Program-made: the position numbers and the translations under genes
In this document: piece by piece, positions 45,301 to 53,906 of the stretch
Layout of the letters: each line of letters opens with the position of its first letter
How positions within the stretch are numbered: the first letter of the stretch is position 1
Assembly (NCBI GenBank): GCA_910583995.1
Contig: CAJTYW010000009.1
Coordinates: 8,900-72,899 of the forward strand
DNA: 64,000 bases
Direction of reading: 5' to 3'
Source: an uncultured Christensenella sp.
Lineage (GTDB): Bacteria; Bacillota; Clostridia; Christensenellales; UBA3700
Notes under the pieces: generated by a model
Told to the model about the DNA's origin: nothing
Database searches by the model: none
What the model saw: the letters and a program-made list of their open reading frames with translations, nothing else

Positions 45301-45630
45301 TTTGTCTTGATAGTTCTCTTCATCGGACAAAGTAACAAGATTACACCTTACAGCCAAATCACTATCCAGCATATTTACGCCAATACTTAGTGCTTCAAGC
45401 GGTGACCTGCCACTATAGTACTTTAATGGAGAATATCCCATAACGGACAAGTTTGCAACATCACTGCCTGGTTTAATTCCGTCAGGTACAGTTTTGCACA
45501 TACCGCAAACGCCTTTTTGTGCCAAACTATCAATGTTAGGCTTGTAAGCAAGCTCAAGCGGAGTCATACCCGCAAGTTCATCGCAAGGCAAATCTGCCAT
45601 TCCGTCCCCTAAAATAACAATATATTTCAT
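42391..45630 (-). CDS. Cofactor-independent phosphoglycerate mutase (ApgM type) fused to a membrane-anchored surface module
   Basis: 1079 residues. Residues 1-400 form a complete archaeal-type phosphoglycerate mutase: YIVILGDGMADLP, catalytic-Ser region KPGSDVANLSVMGYSP, YYSGRSPLEA, LHMEAPDECGHQGD, and CPDHPTPLVTKTHSSEPIPF (metal ligands). The natural end is near SSGDELVELFLQK. With no stop, the frame goes on through an acidic region (404-497), a basic patch (498-514), a membrane helix (515-540), and about 540 residues of beta-rich repeats (LTLNLNVDLNKKTLTVNNG onward) ending in two or three Ig/FN3-like modules. Basic residues before the helix put the enzyme inside and the repeats outside. An internal ATG at 44421 with AAAGGA upstream could also start the second part alone. 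Confidence 0.85.
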   Translation of the reverse strand: MKYIVILGDGMADLPCDELAGMTPLELAYKPNIDSLAQKGVCGMCKTVPDGIKPGSDVANLSVMGYSPLKYYSGRSPLEALSIGVNMLDSDLAVRCNLVTLSDEENYQDKIMVDYSAGEISTEEAAELIASVEQALGDDEFTFYNGVSYRHCLIKHNGERGTEYTPPHDISGKTISDYLPSGLYGDKMLDLMVKSYDILKDHPVNLKRKQEGKNPANSIWLWGEGSRPSLPNFEKLRGLKGAVISAVDLLKGIGIASGMEIIEVEGVTGTVNTNFSGKAQACVKAIRDGFDYVYLHMEAPDECGHQGDSKGKVKSIELIDEKVVGYILSELEGEDLRILVCPDHPTPLVTKTHSSEPIPFIIYDSTCIKEGISAYTESECAKTGLTLSSGDELVELFLQKDSDMQEINENEGNDLISSDLASDNEEIEVSSDEEIAEIADTSDMDENQQSDESNSAQTETDEESAAIAVDMNFVDDSSDKDSEGEKEEENAEGDNDSKKKGKKNSLAKATKKQKLITILVSAAVLAVMILVAVLTPILVINAPKVLISKAEDFTKPVKDNKQLYYLQKDITVEGDLTLNLNVDLNKKTLTVNNGTLTLENPKGGEMTLGVMSGKEFGVGGKINADRVVIKNAGKVTVLTNITANDIEFDGVAEGVVNGGLHANNSFVVKSSKVQFDSLAFGENISEMKAINSNVVLNKPTKIDINVENSYLRALSDIGNATLDNKSELRLFGSTYSNFDNGEFGTITGGALVYVNGNGNFDKIIDANVVWVDKDKLSSNNAQIIGYGDLNYIDWLETPQFAVIERIGTNATLELSSVDALAKKVLITIDDATDPIVKDVVADNISTEEGSYIYSLGAVLNSVGNHSIKIVLQSSEPEFITDSEPYYTYHTHYITLERVGKPQVIFDETKNEYTLSFEAVDFAETYEIVFDGIVLTLKNEGKKKGDIITYILSKDEKFAHLFTPGNHSIIIVAKSSVEGINSSAQAYANFPAIKGNLTKPEITIELKDGNYVISWKKVENALTYELKFIGTDKKFKLGTGANQLVISKAELEGITSIEIVAIGDKYYNDSSAGTIAVPIV

Positions 45631-45691
45631 AAAATACCTACCTTTTGGCTATTCCCAAAATTAGTTTGGATAATTTGTTTTTATTTAATTT

Positions 45692-45720
45692 ATTATACAC
45701 TCAAAAAGCTATTAAGTCAA
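45692..45720 (-). promoter_or_regulatory. Promoter of the phosphoglycerate mutase fusion gene
   Basis: Minus strand TTGACT (45715-45720), 17-base spacer, TATAAT (45692-45697), about 60 bases before the ATG. The rest of the 359-base gap is AT-rich, apart from the terminator at 45930. Confidence 0.75.
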
Positions 45721-45929
45721 GAAAAATAAATATTGCACTTTAAGCGAGCTTAAATTTAATTTGTTATATTATATTAATAAAATATCATATATATAATATT
45801 CCTATTATACTATAATAAGCTTTAAGCAAAAAAAAGCATTTTTTATATAATTTTGATTTTATTACATATAAAAAATTACAAAAACTACTATAAAAAATTT
45901 TTTTCTTATCATAATTTTATTAAAATACA

Positions 45930-45960
45930 AAAAGCTCCCGTTATACGAGAGCTTTTTATT
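45930..45960 (-). terminator. Terminator of the 1227-residue surface-protein gene
   Basis: AAAGCTC / GAGCTTT stem extended by CG/CG across one mismatch, loop TTATA, T-rich on both sides; 30 bases past the stop. Confidence 0.8.
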
Positions 45961-45989
45961 TGTTTGTCTTTTAAAAACTGCAATAGATA

Positions 45990-48900
45990 TTAGTTCTTTC
46001 TTCTGAAAATCATAATTTCTTCAAATTGATATTTAACAATATCTTTGCCGAATTCGTCTTTCTTGTAATCACCTGTTTCTTCGTCTTTCTCATCTGTCAA
46101 AATGTTTAGGAACGTAGCAATTTCTGCATTATTACCAAATCTGCACTCTAACTCTTGAGCAGTAACAACAATACTGATTTGATATACATTACCTTGTCTT
46201 ACATATTCTGTAACATCATTTTTACTAAAGCCTGCCATACCAAGTCTTGGTTTATTGTCTTCAGTATTATATGTTGCATTAAAGTCACCATATACAAATG
46301 TTGCACTGATATAATAAGTACCTTCTAATAGGAATGATGTATATTTCATTGATTGCTTTTTAATAACGCCAGGGAAATTAGCTTTATTAATTTTTTCAAT
46401 ATTCAAATCTGTAATTGCGTAAATAGTTAACACATCACTCTTAGTTTCTACAAGAGTACCATTTACTAAGTAAGTTGTATTAGCTTCCAATGTAATAGGA
46501 GCACCATAGTTTGTAAGCACAGAAGTTTTGTTGTCATAAACTACTCTTACTTTAGGAGAATTTGCAGTTTCATTAAACGCTGCTTTAAATGTTACAACTT
46601 TATTATCAATATCTCTTGAAATTTCTTCCCATTCTCTGAATGTCCAAGCCATTACATTAGGTAAAGTGTAATTTGCATCAACTGCTTCGTTTACAGCTTT
46701 GCGAACTCTTATTTGATTGCCTAGATTATCAAGATAAATTTGTGTCCAAGGTTTAGACGCGTCAATATCTTCATAAAAAGCTGTCAATTTGTAATTATCA
46801 TTAATTTTGAAAGAATACTCTGTTTTGTAATTTAAATATGTAACGCCGTCTGCTCTTAACCAACCTACAAAAATCTTTCCAGGTTCAGGTTCATTTGCTT
46901 TAATAGTTACTTTGTCACCATAAGTGTACTCAATCTTTCCTGTTTCTTCATTCAAAACACCAGCTTGAGATGTTACTGTACCGCCAATTGTTTCTATAGT
47001 ATATTTCTTAGGGTAATAATCTACAAAATCAATTTTTGCCAAGCTATCATCACTTACTGTAAATGTTGTAGTTGTAAGTCCGTCTGGTGTTGTAGTCCAA
47101 GTGATATTTTGTAATTCATTTCCGTTTTTATCATACAAGGCAATAGCTTTAGCACCAAAGTGACCATCATTCAATCTGCCTGTAATTGTAATTGTACGTT
47201 TTTCAGCATTTTTGTCAGCATCACCAAAATCTTTATTACTCATAATGCTATAAGAACCATATCTTGTTCTTGAGTTAACACCATCAACTGCTGCACCATT
47301 GATATAAATACTTTCGTGTACTTGGATAGTGTGTGGTGCAATAATTGCAGAGAAATAACTTCCTACTTCTTCAAGTCTGGTTTGTTGTCCGAAAATTACT
47401 TCCTTATATAACACATAGTTGTTTGTAGAAGGTCTTAACAATTGTCTTCCTGCAACATTTAGATATATTGGTGTGTTTTCAGCATAACCTTGGTCTTGCC
47501 ACATCATTAAGTCGCCATTTGCAAAACCTGACTTTTCACCATTTTTGTCATCACTTAGTCTTGTAAATTTAACATAAGCACCACCAAAGATAGTTGTCTC
47601 GCCACGAACATAATCTTCGTCTGTTTCAACAAGCAAACTTCTCTTTTGAATACTCAATAATCTATCCATACCTGCAGTAACATTCTTTAGCATAATAACA
47701 ATTTTTTCGCTATCTTCGCTATACGCAACTGCATTGTCATAGTCGCCACCATCATCGCAATACAACTTAACTGGTCTTCCGTTAAATGTATTCATTGCAT
47801 TTTTCAAGTCGCCGACATTTATAATACGAACACCTTTACTATACAATCTTCCATTGATTTTCATCATCAATTGATATTTAGTTCCGTCATAATACAATGG
47901 CTTATCTTTATTACCATTTCTTGCTGCTCTACTTTGGTCAGACATTTCAATCCATCTTGTACCATCGTCCACAGCTAAAATTTCTGTACCATTTACATTG
48001 TCTTGTTTGTAAAAACCAATTTCACCAGTGCTGTTGATACCAATTTGGATATCTGATGAAGAACCATCTGCCGGGAATTTGCTAGCAGAATATTGACCTG
48101 AAATTAGTTGACTAAATACCGCTTGACCATATAAGTTCCACAATATATAACCATCTGGTATAAAGATTTTTACTGCATTGTTTACATCGTGGTCGAAGAA
48201 GAAAGGAATTTCCTTACCGCCATAACCATTGTTTGCACTTTTTGTATTTAAGCTAGCAAAGTTAACTTTTGCATAACCCTGATTGTAACCACTACCTGAA
48301 GCATTGTCACCACCTGCTGTTTCAGTACCACCTGTAGCGTTTTTGTAAAGCTTAGTTCCTGGCTCTGTTCCTTCTGCAACATAAATATTCTTAGCCTGTT
48401 CTACGCCTTCGTCACCACCAGTTGAGTTACCATTTGTTACCATACAGTCCAAATTACCACTAACCATAGCTGAGTTAACTTGACCGCCTTTATTGATAGC
48501 TACAATACCGCCGATTTTTCTGTATGTTTTGTAGTCACCAGTACTACCACCTGCATTTTCATATTTTACTTTATTAACTGTTGCAATCAATCTGCAACCA
48601 TTGTTGAACTCTGCATAAGCGTGGTCAATTGTTGTGCCACCCATTATGTAACCTGCAACGCCACCTACAAAACTAGCACCTGCGTGAGACTTTGCTGAAA
48701 CGTTCCATTTTCTCATCCAACCACTTCTGTTTACTGTCTGCAATGTACTATTTGCATTAAATATACTTGAAGTATTGGAAATTTTGCCACCTTTGCTAGC
48801 GCCAGTAACCAATCCTAAATATACGGCGTTTGTACAACCGAATTTAGAAATAGAGTTACCAACTGAAGATACATCTTCATAAGCGCCAAATTTTTTGCCA

Positions 48901-49673
48901 TTAGCTAAATTAACAACAACGTTATCAATTGTTCCACCTTGGTTATAACCAACCAAACCGCCAACAACAGCAAGAGCATCATCACCATCATCATTCCATT
49001 CATTGTTCCAACTATCTTTATAGCCGAAATAATGGTGACCTTCTATTGTAAAAGTAAAGTTGCTTAATACTGCTTTTGCTCTTAGTACACTTACTAAACC
49101 ACCAAAGCAGTGGAAGTCAACAGGATAGTATATAGGAGAACCATGTTCGTCTTTTCCTGCTTCCATACCATAGCCGTCACCTTCTTTTGTCAAAACATAT
49201 CCAACTTGGCTATTCTCACGACGGTCTAACTCAACACCATTAGCTTCATTTTTTAGTCTAATGGTAAAACCGCAACCATCTAAGTTTTTCTCAAGTGAGA
49301 TATTTGGTGCCATATAAGCACGGTCGCTAGACCAAGCCAAATCAATATCACAAGTTAAATACCCGTGCTTACCTGCATAGCCATTAGTTTGGCTTAAAAA
49401 GTCTTTTAAATTTTGTTCGCTACTGATAGCTTCCCAAGTTTCGGTTTTGTCTCTGTAACCTTTTAATTCCATATACTCGTCAAGGTTACCGACACCACCT
49501 AAATATTTGTCCTTATCATAGGTTGCAACAGTAGTTGCGGAATTGCCTGAATTGTTTACATTGCCACCACTTAGCGCGCCTAAATTAAACACACAGAACA
49601 ATGCAAGGACAATAGACAAAACCAATACAATACTTGTGCAAATGCCAAATATTTTTGTCTTTCTTCTTTCCAT
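45990..49673 (-). CDS. Large secreted/surface protein with GLUG-like and InlB-type repeats
   Basis: 1227 residues with one N-terminal hydrophobic segment (about 9-32, KIFGICTSIVLVLSIVLALF) acting as signal or membrane anchor. Residues about 170-420 contain GLUG-like turns (GGLVGYNQGGTIDNVVVNL, GGVAGYIMGGTTIDHAYAEF, GGIVAINKGGQVNSAMVSG), probably a beta-helix. Around 905-985 there is an InlB/Listeria-Bacteroides-type repeat (YTIETIGGTVTSQ, TYGDKVTIKANE, GKIFVGWLRADG, YKLTAFYED). No LPXTG motif; it ends IMIFRRKN. Likely adhesion or cell-surface role, ligand unknown. RBS GGGAGG. It precedes the phosphoglycerate mutase fusion on the same strand but is separated by a terminator and a promoter. Confidence 0.8.
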   Translation of the reverse strand: MERRKTKIFGICTSIVLVLSIVLALFCVFNLGALSGGNVNNSGNSATTVATYDKDKYLGGVGNLDEYMELKGYRDKTETWEAISSEQNLKDFLSQTNGYAGKHGYLTCDIDLAWSSDRAYMAPNISLEKNLDGCGFTIRLKNEANGVELDRRENSQVGYVLTKEGDGYGMEAGKDEHGSPIYYPVDFHCFGGLVSVLRAKAVLSNFTFTIEGHHYFGYKDSWNNEWNDDGDDALAVVGGLVGYNQGGTIDNVVVNLANGKKFGAYEDVSSVGNSISKFGCTNAVYLGLVTGASKGGKISNTSSIFNANSTLQTVNRSGWMRKWNVSAKSHAGASFVGGVAGYIMGGTTIDHAYAEFNNGCRLIATVNKVKYENAGGSTGDYKTYRKIGGIVAINKGGQVNSAMVSGNLDCMVTNGNSTGGDEGVEQAKNIYVAEGTEPGTKLYKNATGGTETAGGDNASGSGYNQGYAKVNFASLNTKSANNGYGGKEIPFFFDHDVNNAVKIFIPDGYILWNLYGQAVFSQLISGQYSASKFPADGSSSDIQIGINSTGEIGFYKQDNVNGTEILAVDDGTRWIEMSDQSRAARNGNKDKPLYYDGTKYQLMMKINGRLYSKGVRIINVGDLKNAMNTFNGRPVKLYCDDGGDYDNAVAYSEDSEKIVIMLKNVTAGMDRLLSIQKRSLLVETDEDYVRGETTIFGGAYVKFTRLSDDKNGEKSGFANGDLMMWQDQGYAENTPIYLNVAGRQLLRPSTNNYVLYKEVIFGQQTRLEEVGSYFSAIIAPHTIQVHESIYINGAAVDGVNSRTRYGSYSIMSNKDFGDADKNAEKRTITITGRLNDGHFGAKAIALYDKNGNELQNITWTTTPDGLTTTTFTVSDDSLAKIDFVDYYPKKYTIETIGGTVTSQAGVLNEETGKIEYTYGDKVTIKANEPEPGKIFVGWLRADGVTYLNYKTEYSFKINDNYKLTAFYEDIDASKPWTQIYLDNLGNQIRVRKAVNEAVDANYTLPNVMAWTFREWEEISRDIDNKVVTFKAAFNETANSPKVRVVYDNKTSVLTNYGAPITLEANTTYLVNGTLVETKSDVLTIYAITDLNIEKINKANFPGVIKKQSMKYTSFLLEGTYYISATFVYGDFNATYNTEDNKPRLGMAGFSKNDVTEYVRQGNVYQISIVVTAQELECRFGNNAEIATFLNILTDEKDEETGDYKKDEFGKDIVKYQFEEIMIFRRKN

Positions 49674-50137
49674 AATTTCCTCCCTAAGAAGTCAGAATTC
49701 GCCCACCACAACATACAAAACAATATGCAAAAATGAAAAATCGGATAGTAACCCCTTTTTAAATCAATCCGCATAAAAAGTAAGATTGCTTACCCATTTA
49801 TTTATGATTGAAACACTTATCACTATTGCTATTCTTTAATATATGCGGTATAATACAATAATATAATAGAATATATACCTTAACCAAACCTTAAACAGCT
49901 CTAATACTACAAAGATTTTACACAAAAATCATATAAAATAAATATAAATATATTTTTTAGCCAGTTTTATTCCGTAGCTCTAAAAAGACTAGCAAACTTT
50001 TGTCTAAGCAAATTTTGCTACAAAAATTATCATTTTTAAAATATTAAAACTGAGTTTGCGATTTTTGTCGAAAACAATAATTACATCAGTTTGCTTTGCT
50101 AAATACATCAATTTTTGCAAACAATTAACAAAGTATA
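49674..50137. other. Long AT-rich divergent intergenic region
   Basis: Between the surface-protein gene (minus) and trxA (plus). On the minus strand a small hairpin GTAAG-CAAT-CTTAC followed by T5 (49776-49795) lies in the presumed leader of the surface-protein gene. On the plus strand TTGCTA-N17-TATAAT (49826-49854) is promoter-like but has no gene close behind it. Neither is strong evidence; I see no ORF. Confidence 0.4.
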
Positions 50138-50166
50138 TTGATAAATTTATCTTTTTGTGGTATAAT
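50138..50166 (+). promoter_or_regulatory. Promoter of trxA
   Basis: TTGATA, 17-base spacer, TATAAT, 54 bases before the ATG; strong RBS AAGGAG at about 50209-50214. Confidence 0.75.
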
Positions 50167-50220
50167 ATTAACAAATAAAATGTTATCTCAAGTAGATTAC
50201 AAGGATATAAGGAGAATATT

Positions 50221-50523
50221 ATGTTAAAACATATTAGCAACAAAGACGAATTTATCAGCAATACAGCAAACGGCACAGTTCTTGTAGACTTTTTTGCAAA
50301 TTGGTGCGGACCTTGCAAAATGCTTGCACCAGTTTTGGAAAAACTTGCAGACGAAATGCCTGAAATAGATATTTTGAAAATTGATGTAGATGCAGTACCA
50401 GATGTAGCAAAAGATTATGGTATTATGTCTATCCCTACTCTAATACTTTTTAAAGAAGGTGTAGAAACAGACAAACAAGTTGGATATATGAATTTAGACC
50501 AATTAAAAAGTTTTGTTAAATAA
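50221..50523 (+). CDS. trxA: Thioredoxin
   Basis: 100-residue thioredoxin, a cytosolic disulfide reductase. Active site WCGPCK preceded by VDFFANWCGPCK (about 22-33), cis-Pro loop IMSIPTLILFKEG (about 72-84), and the usual fold ending in LDQLKSFVK. Monocistronic, with its own promoter and terminators. No thioredoxin reductase is adjacent. Confidence 0.95.
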   Translation: MLKHISNKDEFISNTANGTVLVDFFANWCGPCKMLAPVLEKLADEMPEIDILKIDVDAVPDVAKDYGIMSIPTLILFKEGVETDKQVGYMNLDQLKSFVK

Positions 50524-50536
50524 TTCGTGCTTTAAA

Positions 50537-50583
50537 CAAACTTGAATTGTTAGCCTAACAAAAAAATCAAATTTGAGTTTTTT
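50537..50583 (+). terminator. Terminator of trxA
   Basis: CAAACTTGA pairs with TCAAATTTG (one G-T pair), followed by AGTTTTTT; 14 bases after the stop. Confidence 0.65.
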
Positions 50584-50634
50584 GATTAAACACAAAATTA
50601 GACACTGCTTTAAAAGCACTTATAGCAACCAATT

Positions 50635-50665
50635 GCACTTGCAGAAATGCAGGTGCTTTTTATTT
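50635..50665 (+). terminator. Second terminator-like hairpin downstream of trxA
   Basis: GCACTTGCA / TGCAGGTGC (one G-T pair) with GAAA loop, then TTTTTATTTT. Between it and the promoter at 50941 I see about 270 AT-rich bases with nothing recognisable. Confidence 0.75.
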
Positions 50666-50940
50666 TGCTGCGCGCTATTTTGTCAATTCTACACAACATA
50701 GACTAAAATATACTAAAAAACCACTATTGTTATTTTCTTTTAATATTTTGACTTTTGTGTGGAATATCAACAGCATTATGTTACCATTTTTATATAATTT
50801 TAAAATTAATTAACTTTAAGTATATCGCTATAAATCGCTCGTTTTTTTAATAATAGTTACTAAAAAATACCATTAAAAAACATTGTATTCACTTAAGCAG
50901 AATATAACGAAAATTTATATTGATAATTGTTATAAAATAA

Positions 50941-50969
50941 TTGACAGTTTATTTAAGATATGCTATACT
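50941..50969 (+). promoter_or_regulatory. Promoter of the pot regulator-transporter operon
   Basis: TTGACA (50941-50946), 17-base spacer, TATACT (50964-50969). Start near 50976, just upstream of three operator palindromes. Confidence 0.82.
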
Positions 50970-50987
50970 CATTTTGTTTAATAAAAC

Positions 50988-51064
50988 TAAACTTTAAGTT
51001 TAGCGAATAATGTTTTACTAAACTTTAGGTTTAATATCATAAAAGTTACTAAACTTAAAGTTTA
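50988..51064 (+). promoter_or_regulatory. Three phased operator palindromes upstream of the XRE-cupin regulator
   Basis: TAAACTTTAAGTTTA (50988-51002), TAAACTTTAGGTTTA (51019-51033) and TAAACTTAAAGTTTA (51050-51064). Centres are 31 bp apart each time, close to three helical turns, so a repressor could bind all three on one face. They lie between the predicted start and the RBS of the regulator gene, as expected for autoregulation. Confidence 0.82.
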
Positions 51065-51091
51065 ATATAAAATGGTAAAAAGGAGTTATTT

Positions 51092-51625
51092 ATGGAAATC
51101 GGGTCAAAAATAAAAAGACTAAGATTGCAATTATCACTCACGCAATCTGAGCTTGCAGACAGATGCGAACTGACTAAAGGATACATATCTCAACTTGAGA
51201 ATGATTTGACAAGTCCTTCAATATCAACGCTTATAGATATTTTGTCCGCACTTGGTACAGATGCACAAACATTTTTTAAGGACGACAAGGAAGAACAAGT
51301 TGTATTTACTGAAAACGATTTTATCGTAAAAGACAGCTTGGAGCAAGAAAAAATTTGGTTAGTACCAAACTGCCAAAAAAATGAAATGGAGCCACTTTTG
51401 GTGACAATAAAACCAAAATACTCTCTTCCTGAAGATATGCCACACGAAGGCGAAGAGTTTGGATATGTGTTATCCGGCAAAATCATACTTCATCTTGGAA
51501 AAAACAGCTACACTGTAAAAGCTAAAGAAAGTTTTTATTTTGTATCTGACAAATTACACTATATTGAAAATGCGACTAATATCCCTGCTAAAATAATTTG
51601 GATATCAAGCCCACCTACTTTTTAA
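51092..51625 (+). CDS. XRE-family regulator with C-terminal cupin domain (PuuR-like)
   Basis: 177 residues: helix-turn-helix (about 5-60: LRLQLSLTQSELADRCELTK then GYISQLENDLTSPSISTL) and a small cupin sensor domain (about 105-175: PHEGEEFGYVLSGKIILHLG, SFYFVSDKLHYIENAT). This architecture regulates polyamine and amino-acid genes in many bacteria. It heads the operon with potABCD (potA starts 14 bases after its stop), and three palindromes lie in its leader. It probably senses polyamine or a related ligand and represses the operon; ligand and sign are inference. Confidence 0.9.
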   Translation: MEIGSKIKRLRLQLSLTQSELADRCELTKGYISQLENDLTSPSISTLIDILSALGTDAQTFFKDDKEEQVVFTENDFIVKDSLEQEKIWLVPNCQKNEMEPLLVTIKPKYSLPEDMPHEGEEFGYVLSGKIILHLGKNSYTVKAKESFYFVSDKLHYIENATNIPAKIIWISSPPTF

Positions 51626-51639
51626 TGGAGAAAAATTAT

Positions 51640-53088
51640 ATGAGTACACTTATTGAATTAAAAGACGTTTGCAAAGCTTACGATGGTCAAACAGTTGTTG
51701 ACAATGTAAATCTTAATATTGAAAAAGGCGAATTCGTTACTTTTTTAGGACCTTCTGGTTGCGGAAAGACTACTACGCTTAGAATGATTGCGGGGTTTGA
51801 AAAACCAACTTCAGGCGAAATTTTACTGGACGGAAAATCTGTGCTTGATATTCCACCACATTTAAGACCTGTAAATACAGTTTTTCAAAGATACGCACTT
51901 TTTCCGCATCTTAATGTTTTTGACAACATTGCTTTTGGCTTAAAAATGAAAAAGAAGGAACTTTGCCGTGAAGAAAAAAATTTCTTTGCAAGACAAAAGG
52001 CTATAAAAGCTTTAATTTCAGAAAAAGTTAAAAAAGCACTTAAAATAGTTGGGCTTACCGACTACGAATACAGAAATGTTACAAGTTTGAGCGGCGGACA
52101 ACAACAAAGAGTTGCAATCGCTCGTGCTATCGTTAACGAACCACAAGTTTTGTTGCTTGATGAACCACTTGGAGCTCTTGACCTAAAAATGCGTCAAGAA
52201 ATGCAACTTGAGCTTAAAAATATGCACAGGAGACTTGGCATAACTTTCGTTTACGTTACTCACGACCAAGAAGAAGCTCTTACAATGAGTGACCGCATTG
52301 TTGTTATGAAAAATGGTATTATTCACCAAGTAGGTACTCCTATTGATATTTACAATGAGCCTTCAAACGCCTTTGTTGCAGACTTTATTGGGGAATCAAA
52401 TATCATAAACGGCGTTATGATAAAAGACAAGCTTGTTAGATTTGCAGGCAACGAATTTGTTTGCGTGGACGGCGGTTTTGAACAAAATCAAGCTATTGAT
52501 GTTGTTATCCGTCCTGAAGACATTTATTTAATGGACGAAGACAAAGGACAAATCAAAGGCGTTGTTATCTCTTCACTATTTAAAGGTGTACATTATGAAA
52601 TGAGCGTTATTGCAAACAAGGTTGAGTTTTTAATTCACTCTACTACAGAATGGAAGCCAGGCGAAAAAGTAAGTATGTTTATCCGTCCTGACGATATTCA
52701 CATAATGAAAAAAGAGAAAAACAGCAACATTATCAATGCAAAAGTTTTAAATGAAACAGAGATTGAATTTGCAGACGGAACATTTAATTATGACAAAAAA
52801 ACCTTCGAAAATGCGGGTTATTCTGAAAATGATTACATTAAAGAAGATGTTAAAATATCTATCGACTTTGATAAAATCGACCTTACCGACTATGAAGACT
52901 CTGCACCTATCGCAGGTAACATTGTGTCAAGCATTTTCAAAGGCGATAAATATCAATATGTTGTTAAAGTTGACAATGGCTTTGATTTCTTTGTGGAAAC
53001 TGAAGACGAATACGACAGCAACGACCGTGTAGGAATTACTATCAAACCTGAAGACATTAAACTAGAGAAAATTATCTCTTCCAAATAG
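51640..53088 (+). CDS. potA: Polyamine-type ABC transporter ATPase with duplicated TOBE region
   Basis: Spermidine/putrescine-type import ATPase of 482 residues; usual PotA is about 350-380. Walker A GPSGCGKTT, Q-loop VFQRYALFPHLNV, signature LSGGQQQR, Walker B LLLDEPLGALD, H-switch VTHDQEEA. The C-terminus holds two similar regulatory modules: KGVVISSLFKGVHYEMSVIA with FIRPDDIHIMKK, and AGNIVSSIFKGDKYQYVVKV with TIKPEDIKLEK, so the TOBE part is duplicated with a spacer of about 75 residues. An extra charged stretch (KKKELCREEKNFFARQKA) precedes the helical domain. Start at ATG 51640, where GGAG lies 9 bases upstream. Operon with potB, C and D. Confidence 0.92.
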   Translation: MSTLIELKDVCKAYDGQTVVDNVNLNIEKGEFVTFLGPSGCGKTTTLRMIAGFEKPTSGEILLDGKSVLDIPPHLRPVNTVFQRYALFPHLNVFDNIAFGLKMKKKELCREEKNFFARQKAIKALISEKVKKALKIVGLTDYEYRNVTSLSGGQQQRVAIARAIVNEPQVLLLDEPLGALDLKMRQEMQLELKNMHRRLGITFVYVTHDQEEALTMSDRIVVMKNGIIHQVGTPIDIYNEPSNAFVADFIGESNIINGVMIKDKLVRFAGNEFVCVDGGFEQNQAIDVVIRPEDIYLMDEDKGQIKGVVISSLFKGVHYEMSVIANKVEFLIHSTTEWKPGEKVSMFIRPDDIHIMKKEKNSNIINAKVLNETEIEFADGTFNYDKKTFENAGYSENDYIKEDVKISIDFDKIDLTDYEDSAPIAGNIVSSIFKGDKYQYVVKVDNGFDFFVETEDEYDSNDRVGITIKPEDIKLEKIISSK

Positions 53089-53096
53089 GAGTTCAA

Positions 53097-53906
53097 ATGA
53101 AAAAATTCACTATAAAAAGAAAATATCTTGCATTCCCTTATGCGATATTTATGCTACTTTTTGTGCTTTTGCCACTTGCTTTGATAGTGTTTTATGCCTT
53201 TACAAATGCAGATGGCAGTATAAGCTTGGAAAATTTTATTAACTTTTTTACCGATGGTGTAACATTTAACTCTTTCCTTGATTCTATTTGGATAGCTTTT
53301 ATTACTACAGTTATTTGTTTTGCACTTGGTTTTCCTGTGGCGTACATTCTTGCAAACAAAAAGTATAACCGCAACAAAACATTGTTTTTATTGTTTTTGC
53401 TACCAATGTGGATTAACTTTTTGCTAAGAACAATTGCCACTCGTGCTATGTTTGAAGCTTTTGGGTCTTGGCTTAATATAACGATTAATTTTGGTAAAGG
53501 CACAACAATTTTTGGTATGGTTTACAACTTTTTACCATTTATGATTATCCCTATTTACTCTACTCTATCAAGCTTAGACAAAAGCTATACGGAAGCAGCA
53601 CTTGACCTTGGTGCTACACCTACAAAAGTTATAACTCGTGTTATTTTGCCACTTGCAATACCTGGTATTATAAGCGGTATAACTATGGTGTTTATGCCTA
53701 CACTTTCTACATTCGTTATTTCTGACTTGCTTGGCAATAACTTGGTGCAACTTCTTGGTAATATTATTAATCTTGAGTTTACTCAAAACTCTTGGAACTA
53801 CGGCTCTGCACTTTCTATCATTTTGTTATTACTAATGGGTATAACAATGTTTATAGAGAAAAAATATAACAATAAAACACAAACTGCAGGAGGAAGAATA
53901 TGGTAA
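53097..53906 (+). CDS. potB: Polyamine-type ABC transporter permease PotB
   Basis: Membrane permease of 269 residues with about six helices, the first at 12-35. The ATPase-docking EAA loop reads YTEAALDLGATPTKVITRVI (about 162-181), followed by LPLAIPGIISGITMVF. Eight bases after potA, RBS AGGAG; its stop overlaps the potC start by 7 bases, so translation is coupled. It forms the channel with PotC. Confidence 0.94.
   Translation: MKKFTIKRKYLAFPYAIFMLLFVLLPLALIVFYAFTNADGSISLENFINFFTDGVTFNSFLDSIWIAFITTVICFALGFPVAYILANKKYNRNKTLFLLFLLPMWINFLLRTIATRAMFEAFGSWLNITINFGKGTTIFGMVYNFLPFMIIPIYSTLSSLDKSYTEAALDLGATPTKVITRVILPLAIPGIISGITMVFMPTLSTFVISDLLGNNLVQLLGNIINLEFTQNSWNYGSALSIILLLLMGITMFIEKKYNNKTQTAGGRIW

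Noticed and set aside
49826..49854. A plus-strand promoter driving a hidden small RNA
   Set aside because: The boxes are acceptable, but no terminator hairpin or structured segment follows before the trxA promoter, and AT-rich DNA makes chance matches likely.
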